From the NCBI GenBank assembly GCA_964345635.1, contig CAYFRM010000047.1, positions 1 to 25,769 of the forward strand: 25,769 nucleotides of DNA, given 5' to 3'. The notes beneath the pieces were generated by a model. It was not told the origin of the DNA, did not search any database, and worked only from the letters and a program-made list of their open reading frames with translations. How positions within the stretch are numbered: the stretch's first letter is position 1; the number at the start of each line of letters is the position of its first letter. Made by a program: the position numbers and the translations under genes. The stretch comes from WVXT01 sp964345635. Lineage in GTDB: Bacteria; UBA6262; WVXT01. Positions 21,134-25,769 of the stretch are shown piece by piece.

Positions 21134-22191
21134 ATCTCCCCCTTTCTTGTTAAAAGCCACTTTCTTGCACTTAGTGCTGCCTTGGCTCCTTCGCCTGAGG
21201 CAATAATTATCCGCTTGCCAAAACAATCTGTTACGTCTCCACACGCAAATATACCGTTAACATTCGTTGAACAATCCGGCTTAATAACAATTTCCCCGTT
21301 TTTGTTTAACGTAATTAACCCCTGGCAAAATTCTGTATTGGGAAGAAACCCCACCTGGATAAAAACGCCTTGGCACGCGATATTACTAAGCTGCGTACTG
21401 TCACGAGGCTGCAAAATAACGCCTTGAACTTTATCTTCGCCTTGAATCTCGACAATATCATACCCCTTTAATATGGTTATTTTACCGGATGCCTTAAGCA
21501 TATCCACATCTTTTTCGTCGGCTGTGAGTTCACCTCGGGAAATAATAGTAACTCTGCAGCCTAACTTGCTTAAATCACCGGCAACCTGAACTCCTGAATT
21601 CCCTCCGCCCACAACAACTACATCCATGCCCTTAAAAAGCGCAATGTCGTGAACAGAACTATAAGAAACGCCTTTTCTCTGCAAACGCTCTTCCCCGGGA
21701 ATGCCTAATTTTCTTCTTTTCATTCCTGTGGCGATAATAATTGAATGTGCAAAGAACCTGCTATTCTCTTTGGTTAAAACCTCAAAATAGCCATCAAAGC
21801 GATTAATCTTGATTACTTCATCTATTTTGTGCGCCAAATAATGTCTATGCAAAAATTGCTCTTCAAATTTCTCAATAAGTTCTTTACCGCTGATAAAATC
21901 AAATCCCATATAATTTTTTATCTTTGAACTATCAATCGCCTGCCCGCCTATGTCTTTAGTTATAAGAAAGGTGTCTATCTTTAACACCGAAGCATGCACT
22001 GCTGCGGTTAGGCCTGCAGGGCCAGCTCCAATAATAACCAAATCATAAATATACTTTTGGGCAAATTCTTTGGGAGCGTTTTTAAATCTTTCTAAACATC
22101 CATGAGAACAAAAAAGGTATTTTACGCCTTCAAATTCATAGATAAACGTACCGTTTTCTACATCCATGCCGCAAATAGGATCTTTCATCAC
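21130..22191 (-). CDS. YHS-domain / thioredoxin-reductase-like flavoprotein fusion without redox CxxC
   Basis: This is a 353-residue fusion. Residues 1-47 are a YHS metal-binding domain (DPICGMDVENG, then YLFCSHGCLERF; cysteines 7, 28, 32) as seen in heavy-metal ATPases. From residue 48 it is a class II thioredoxin-reductase-like enzyme, with the FAD site IIGAGPAGLTA (53-63), ATGMKRRKLGIPGE, the NADPH site VVGGGNSG (193-200) and GIFACGDV near the end. The redox-active CxxC that should follow GVSY is replaced by SSVH (178-181). It therefore cannot use the normal disulfide relay; electrons may go directly from flavin to a metal or small acceptor. Loss in one strain versus a distinct subfamily cannot be decided here. 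Confidence 0.9.
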   Translation of the reverse strand: MMKDPICGMDVENGTFIYEFEGVKYLFCSHGCLERFKNAPKEFAQKYIYDLVIIGAGPAGLTAAVHASVLKIDTFLITKDIGGQAIDSSKIKNYMGFDFISGKELIEKFEEQFLHRHYLAHKIDEVIKINRFDGYFEVLTKENSRFFAHSIIIATGMKRRKLGIPGEERLQRKGVSYSSVHDIALFKGMDVVVVGGGNSGVQVAGDLSKLGCRVTIISRGELTADEKDVDMLKASGKITILKGYDIVEIQGEDKVQGVILQPRDSTQLSNIACQGVFIQVGFLPNTEFCQGLITLNKNGEIVIKPDCSTNVNGIFACGDVTDCFGKRIIIASGEGAKAALSARKWLLTRKGEM

Positions 22192-22254
22192 AATTCACTT
22201 CCGCTTTTACTCAGGAAGGGCCAATCAACTGTCGTAAATGAAACGTGTTGGCTC

Positions 22255-22989
22255 TTACATAAACCCTTTTGTTTTTCGGTGTAACATCCTTAAAGTCTTA
22301 CGCCAGTAAATATGCTCGTAGAAACTAGACCATAGCATTCCCAAGGAAAAAGCAAATAAGAGTTCTTCTAAGGGTATACCTAGAACTAAAATTCCCCAGA
22401 TTCTTGAAAAATTCCAAACCTCTCTCACGTAATTGGGAAACGCTACCACCAGACTAAAGAAATATATAAAATATAACCCTAAGAACAAAAAACCACTAAC
22501 CCAAATTTTTCTCTTTAGATCCGGCCGGCAGAACATGGCCGCAATACTGCCGCCGAACATGGCAACAATTGCACGATAAATATTGTTCCAGTCCGTCAAA
22601 AAGTACAAAGCAGCAAAAATAATAAACGGAGAACTTAATGCATACGGGTGAAATCGATGCCTCTTGTGCCGGCGTTCATTTTCACTCATTGTAATGTGTT
22701 TTACTTTAAAGATTATCTCATAGAGCACAGCAGCCAGTCCGCCAACAGCAAACGAAAATATTATACTCTCAATATCAAATCTTGTTTTTTCTGCTAAATT
22801 AAACAATGACGGAGGATACCAGTATTCGGGTACAAATAACGGCTCGGTTAAACCAAGAGGAGCTGTCCAGAGACTTGTCCACAACATCTCCTTCCTCAGA
22901 CTTCCATTAAATAGATAAACAATAAACCAAACAATTAAAATCGAAAGTGACCAAAAAAACCACACATACTGCATACTATCTATCTCCAA
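22255..22989 (-). CDS. Lycopene-cyclase-domain membrane protein
   Basis: This is a 244-residue protein with about seven hydrophobic helices. It shows the CrtY-type heterodimeric cyclase domain pattern: PLGLTEPLFVPEYWYPPSLF near residues 45-64, and the acidic intramembrane motif GIPLEELLFAF near residue 208. Such domains occur in carotenoid beta-cyclases (CrtYc/CrtYd) but also in many bacteria without carotenoid genes, where the substrate is unknown. No other carotenoid gene is visible. It precedes the YHS-reductase gene by 63 bases on the same strand. Confidence 0.75.
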   Translation of the reverse strand: MEIDSMQYVWFFWSLSILIVWFIVYLFNGSLRKEMLWTSLWTAPLGLTEPLFVPEYWYPPSLFNLAEKTRFDIESIIFSFAVGGLAAVLYEIIFKVKHITMSENERRHKRHRFHPYALSSPFIIFAALYFLTDWNNIYRAIVAMFGGSIAAMFCRPDLKRKIWVSGFLFLGLYFIYFFSLVVAFPNYVREVWNFSRIWGILVLGIPLEELLFAFSLGMLWSSFYEHIYWRKTLRMLHRKTKGFM

Positions 22990-23102
22990 GGTTCATACGT
23001 TGACCGCTTTCTCGACTGCATTCATTGCCTCTTCAATATAAAAAGTACTTTCACCGCATATTCTCTAGCTTAATTAATCCGATTCTCGTTGCTAGAAAAA
23101 GT

Positions 23103-23390
23103 TCAAGTGTCCTTATCTTCTCTCTTTAATCCAAGATTATATATGCTCGCGATTGTTGCACCACTTAGCCAGCCCAGTACAAATATCTCAACTATTCCTA
23201 TTACCATCTCCCAAAATGGCATATCCGTTCTGATAATAGAGGTCACATCAATTCCATGCATCAGGCTATTGAAGAATATTATTGTTCGCTCCCTCCCCGC
23301 AATAGCTATTACAAAAACACAGCCTAAATATAAAAGCGCAAAGGTTAAGCCTAAAGCCAAACCTAATTTTTTAATATTAATGGCACCCAT
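23103..23390 (-). CDS. DUF5676 family small membrane protein
   Basis: This 95-residue protein has two membrane helices, about residues 10-30 and 63-83. The connecting segment FFNSLMHGIDVTSIIR is the DUF5676 hallmark. The family typically neighbours DUF2933 and copper or mercury resistance genes, as here, but its role is unknown. A longer frame reaches 23483; I start at the ATG at 23388-23390 because AGGAGG lies 6 bases upstream. It overlaps the preceding His-rich gene by 14 bases. Confidence 0.85.
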   Translation of the reverse strand: MGAINIKKLGLALGLTFALLYLGCVFVIAIAGRERTIIFFNSLMHGIDVTSIIRTDMPFWEMVIGIVEIFVLGWLSGATIASIYNLGLKREDKDT

Positions 23391-23634
23391 GTCCGGCCTC
23401 CTTTCTTTCACCTTGCTCGGAATGCCTTTCCCATTTATTCTCATCGTGCTCGCCATGTCTTTCATCTCCGTGTTGCTCACCATGTCTACGCATCATAAAC
23501 AAATGACAGGCAAACATGAAAATGATTAAAATAAATATAGATCCACCGCTTCCGATGCCAAAAGCAGGTAAAATAAAAATCAAAAGCAAAGGAAGCACAC
23601 AACCTATTATCATCCACAAATCACGTTTCCTCAT
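23377..23634 (-). CDS. DUF2933-like His-rich membrane protein
   Basis: This 85-residue protein has two closely spaced hydrophobic helices (LWMIIGCVLPLLLIFILPAF and SIFILIIFMFACHLFMM). A soluble tail follows, rich in histidine and acid (HGEQHGDERHGEH...AGHGCH), suited to binding divalent metals or copper. The pattern resembles DUF2933. Its ATG overlaps the stop of the methyltransferase gene as ATGA, so translation is coupled. It sits between the ICMT-like and DUF5676 genes in a tight three-gene operon. Confidence 0.75.
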   Translation of the reverse strand: MRKRDLWMIIGCVLPLLLIFILPAFGIGSGGSIFILIIFMFACHLFMMRRHGEQHGDERHGEHDENKWERHSEQGERKEAGHGCH

Positions 23635-24278
23635 ATAGGCCTCCTTTTCGGTATAAACGCAGCCACTCTTTTTTTATAAGCCAAAAATTCTTCCCCAAAC
23701 TGTTTCTCGATATCCTTTTCTTCCTTCATTGCAAGCTTGTAATAGGCAAAGATAAGTATTGGCCACATAATCAACGTAGCAAAAGAAGGCCATTGGATGA
23801 GAAATCCAAGGGTAATCAGAAACAAGCCGACATATTGAGGGTGCCTTACATAAGAATACAGGCCCTCAGTAACCAGTTTTTCGCCCTTTGACCCATAAAT
23901 TAACATCCATCCTTTGTACATTAAATAGAAACCGAGGAATATCAACCCATTAGTTACTAAATGAAGTATAACCATTGCAGCGGGAAAATGAGCTAGTCCC
24001 AAAAACACTAATACCAGATGTCCGCTGGAATGTGAGAATGGATCAAGCACAGGATAGGACTTCCCCATCCAGGTTGAAAGAAAATAAATCGTGAGAGGGA
24101 AACCATACATCTCTGTAAACAATGCCACGATAAACCCGATGAAGGCGCCCATTGACCTCCATTCAAATTTCTTTCTTGGTTTAATGAAACTTATAGCAAA
24201 AAACAGAAAAATAATAATGTTGAATATAACCACCGGCCACATACCATACGCGTAACCGCCTAATTCTTCACCGTGCAT
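23631..24278 (-). CDS. Isoprenylcysteine carboxylmethyltransferase (ICMT)-family membrane protein
   Basis: This is a 215-residue protein with five to six membrane helices. The C-terminal ICMT/PEMT signature is EGLYSYVRHPQYVGLFLITLG, then a helix and EEKDIEKQFGEEFLAYKKRV, which forms the S-adenosylmethionine site. Bacterial members are common near metal-resistance genes; their substrate is usually unknown. The longest frame starts at 24332, but AAAGGAGGTGGG precedes the ATG at 24276-24278, which I use. It is the first gene of the operon with the His-rich and DUF5676 proteins. Confidence 0.88.
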   Translation of the reverse strand: MHGEELGGYAYGMWPVVIFNIIIFLFFAISFIKPRKKFEWRSMGAFIGFIVALFTEMYGFPLTIYFLSTWMGKSYPVLDPFSHSSGHLVLVFLGLAHFPAAMVILHLVTNGLIFLGFYLMYKGWMLIYGSKGEKLVTEGLYSYVRHPQYVGLFLITLGFLIQWPSFATLIMWPILIFAYYKLAMKEEKDIEKQFGEEFLAYKKRVAAFIPKRRPI

Positions 24279-24322
24279 AATCCCACCTCCTTTTGGGATT
24301 TCAGCAACGAACACTAATATAA

Positions 24323-24350
24323 ATGATAACAAAAATAAAAAATATGTAAA
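24323..24350 (-). promoter_or_regulatory. Possible promoter of the ICMT/DUF2933/DUF5676 operon
   Basis: On the minus strand TTTACA (24350-24345), 16-base spacer and TATCAT (24328-24323), about 45 bases before the ATG. The sequence is very AT-rich, so false matches are likely. Confidence 0.4.
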
Positions 24351-24461
24351 TCTGTTAGTTCCGCTTTTTTTGACTTTTCTCTACTGAAAAACGATCGTAA
24401 TGTTTTATAACCATTCTATTCAGAGATAGTTAAAATCTTTAAAATCCCAAAATCGTGATAA

Positions 24462-24628
24462 TTAGGCGAAAGAGACACCGGGCGTGTAGGCGATTGCTTT
24501 GGATAAACTTTCAATTTCTTCGAAGTCGAGCGGCCGGGTTCGGTGACCTGCTCACATGTGAGAAATGTGATCTTTTCTCCATCCTCTTTCATTTTGAAAA
24601 AATCAAGTACACTCTTTTTCTTATCCAT
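24462..24628 (-). pseudogene. Truncated panB-like gene fragment
   Basis: The first ~25 codons from the ATG at 24628 read SVLDFFKMKEDGEKITFLTC. This is the N-terminus of ketopantoate hydroxymethyltransferase (PanB), where TAYDYP normally follows. Here likeness stops at a 12-base palindrome CTCACATGTGAG (24551-24562). Beyond it the same frame is unlike any protein I know, but a shifted frame reads DFEEIESLSKAIAYTPGVSFA-stop, which looks like a genuine C-terminus. The locus is probably the remains of a deletion joining two gene ends. It may still be transcribed, as an AGAGAGGG ribosome-site-like sequence remains. Confidence 0.55.
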
Positions 24629-24930
24629 TCTATTATCCCTCTCTTTAAGCTTATGTAACTACAAAGCTATATACCACATGTTCAGACGCTTAAATGTGAA
24701 CATCTCATAATTTTCGTCATTCATATATAGCTTGTTTCATGGAAGTCTTTACAGCAAACCTACTTCGTTAATACCCTAAATCAAAAAACAAAGAAAATCC
24801 CCAAGCCACTTTGAAACATTCCTGCTAGCCAAGATTCCTTACTTTAAATTCCTTTCTAAATACTGCCTCATGGTCGATAAACCTTTCAAGTTATTTTCTC
24901 ACTGTCAATATAGCGAAACCAACTTAAAAA
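24629..24930. other. AT-rich intergenic stretch
   Basis: No gene is seen. It contains the nested inverted repeat at 24661-24735 and otherwise unremarkable sequence up to repeat copy 2. Confidence 0.5.
24661..24735. repeat. Nested inverted repeats upstream of the panB fragment
   Basis: Outer arms ACAAAGCTATATA (24661-24673) and TATATAGCTTGT (24724-24735) enclose ATGTTCA (from 24678) and TGAACAT (to about 24703). They could be ends of a small inserted element or regulator-binding palindromes. Confidence 0.5.
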
Positions 24931-25020
24931 AGGCAACAAAAAAACTGCCTCGTTTGATAAGGCGGTATTAGAAGCTCTTATTATTGCCATTTAGAACTGT
25001 ATTATCTCTTTACCCATTGC
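24931..25020 (-). repeat. Direct repeat copy 2 (90 bp) containing a terminator-like hairpin
   Basis: Second copy of 20911-21000, same orientation. The hairpin arm differs by one base (CTGCCT for CCGCCT) and the T-run is longer. Homology continues patchily after an apparent ~20-30-base deletion to a shared GAATCGAATT (near 25032 here, 21051 in copy 1). Confidence 0.85.
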
Positions 25021-25075
25021 CCCTTGTCTTTGAATCGAATTTATATCCCTGCTTAAGCAGCTTCCTCCTTCCTTT

Positions 25076-25099
25076 GGCAGAGCTGGCGCTCCAGCTACA
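25076..25099. repeat. Degenerate GCAGAGC hairpin repeat
   Basis: GGCAGAGCTGGCGCTCCAGC followed by TACA matches the family at 3087, 6431 and 15075, but has lost TG in the second arm. It again lies downstream of a minus-strand gene. Confidence 0.55.
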
Positions 25100-25121
25100 T
25101 TTTCTTCAGTGTCCCTGTGCC

Positions 25122-25152
25122 AAAAAAAGCCCTTGCACCCAAATCCAAGGGC
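25122..25152 (-). terminator. Rho-independent terminator of the Cys-rich gene
   Basis: Arms GCCCTTG and CAAGGGC with a 10-base loop are followed on the minus strand by seven T residues, 48 bases past the stop codon of the gene at 25200-25385. Confidence 0.85.
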
Positions 25153-25199
25153 CCATTCCGAAATTTCCGCCAGTAAAGGTAACTACCACAGGAAAGCTA

Positions 25200-25385
25200 T
25201 CACTCCTCGACTGCGACCATAGGTTGGCCACAATGTTTTGGGAGTTCTTTTGTGACTACACAGGCACCGCCCATGCGGCACGCAAGCATTGTCCTCTCAT
25301 TAACTTCAGTAACTATCATTGCCTGGCCACAATGGATGGGTATCTCCTGCATTACACCACATTTATTGCATTTTAATTTTGCCAT
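25200..25385 (-). CDS. Small Cys-rich, probably metal-binding protein
   Basis: This is a 61-residue protein with an internal duplication. KCNKCG...EIPIHCGQAM (residues 5-23) is echoed by ACRMGGACVV..ELPKHCGQPM (35-56). Cysteines 6, 9, 19, 36, 42 and 52 and histidines 18 and 51 could form one or two zinc or iron sites, similar in style to desulforedoxin or zinc-ribbon proteins. I do not know its function. The ATG is preceded by AGGGGGAAAG. It has its own terminator, and the CuA protein gene ends 190 bases upstream. Confidence 0.75.
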   Translation of the reverse strand: MAKLKCNKCGVMQEIPIHCGQAMIVTEVNERTMLACRMGGACVVTKELPKHCGQPMVAVEE

Positions 25386-25574
25386 CTTTCCCCCTGTAGC
25401 GTTGTGATTAATCTCCTCCCAGAGATTCGCAGTTACGCTACCACCTCCTTTCTGGTCTTATGCGTTTTTGTTCTTATAACACGGAACTTATTCATAATAA
25501 GCTCGTCATTTTGACGCCGATATCGCATTAATCTTTCACCATGCATTTCGAATTTAGCGGACTTACCGAAATCT

Positions 25575-25769
25575 TCATTCCACGACCAATTTCCCTCTCA
25601 TATTCTCGTGGCCCGAGCCACAATAAACAGAGCAGCGAAACGTGAACTCGCCTTTCTTATCCGCAATAAACTCTATAATATTCTTCTTAGCCGGTTCAAT
25701 GCGGTTGTCTATATTAAATCCGTCTAAAGCAAAGCCGTGTGTGACGTCCGTACTTTTTGCAATAATTTT
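25575..25769 (-). CDS. CuA-type cupredoxin, C-terminal 64 residues (cytochrome c oxidase subunit II-like), runs off the window
   Basis: I translated this frame directly; it is open to the window edge and stops at TGA (25575-25577). It reads DVTHGFALDGFNIDNRI and then CSVYCGSGHENMRGKLVVE. The ligand set H ... C-x3-C-x3-H-x2-M is the binuclear CuA site of cytochrome c oxidase subunit II and nitrous oxide reductase. The short spacing and the ending directly after the site fit a COX2-like cupredoxin domain, possibly a small exported or membrane-anchored one. The N-terminal part is outside the window, so whether it belongs to a terminal oxidase or is a lone electron/copper carrier cannot be told. 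Confidence 0.88.
   Translation of the reverse strand, partial: KIIAKSTDVTHGFALDGFNIDNRIEPAKKNIIEFIADKKGEFTFRCSVYCGSGHENMRGKLVVE

Noticed and set aside
20964..21206. Two plus-strand frames starting MPFR-VLSLYPL (also at 24984)
   Set aside because: Their mutual similarity comes only from the 90-bp direct repeat; both run antisense to better-supported features.
1..25769. CRISPR array
   Set aside because: Repeats are present but none are regularly spaced direct repeats with unique spacers.

Overview
The window is bacterial chromosomal DNA. Evidence includes Shine-Dalgarno-led genes, a CIRCE-controlled groESL operon, a tmRNA gene with its smpB partner, and a tRNA-Leu without encoded CCA. Dispersed short hairpin repeats, a DUF4912/GH57 pair and mixed base composition resemble genomes of uncultured candidate phyla (an Omnitrophota-like lineage is possible). 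I cannot fix the phylum from this sequence. Nearly all genes lie on the minus strand; only the ThiF-like/DUF4912/GH57 block and the tRNA are on plus.

Layout. (1) 1-2433: AT-rich surface-glycan genes, a truncated GT2 glycosyltransferase and a GT-C-type membrane protein. The GT-C gene is flanked by two ~177-bp direct repeats (469-645, 2734-2910). (2) 3196-11452, minus: housekeeping genes groEL, groES, coaX, a BirA-type biotin ligase, nadC, a small MerR-type regulator, uvrB and surE. groESL has a clear promoter overlapping a perfect CIRCE operator. (3) 11605-14956, plus: a ThiF/MoeB-like adenylating enzyme without its zinc cysteines, then a DUF4912 protein and a GH57 (DUF1957) glucan-active enzyme. 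The block ends in a 112-bp perfect-ended inverted repeat. (4) 15095-18311, minus: a compact operon of a stand-alone response regulator, a secreted N-acetylmuramoyl-L-alanine amidase, murI, queD and yjbQ.

(5) 18329-19917 is the most notable part. The tmRNA gene (ssrA) sits just downstream of smpB and is interrupted in its T-loop by a 628-nt group I intron. The intron shows P1 with a U.G splice-site wobble, recognisable P/Q/R/S core elements, a P9 hairpin and a terminal G. A LAGLIDADG homing endonuclease lies in the P8 loop, and its Shine-Dalgarno sequence is one strand of P8. Removing the intron restores a 349-nt tmRNA with a perfect T-stem, a 7-bp acceptor stem with the alanine-identity G.U pair, and an encoded CCA. 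The tag is (A)ADNQLALAA.

(6) 20024-25769: tRNA-Leu(CAG), then an accessory region. It holds a HARE-domain protein whose 3' end overlaps the tRNA on the opposite strand, an unknown protein, and a 4-kb segment between two 90-bp direct repeats that each contain a terminator. That segment carries a redox/metal set: an ICMT-like methyltransferase, a His-rich DUF2933-like protein, a DUF5676 protein, a lycopene-cyclase-domain membrane protein, and a YHS-domain/thioredoxin-reductase fusion that has lost its redox CxxC. A panB-like gene fragment lies at its edge. Past the second repeat are a small Cys-rich protein and the C-terminus of a CuA cupredoxin protein running off the window.
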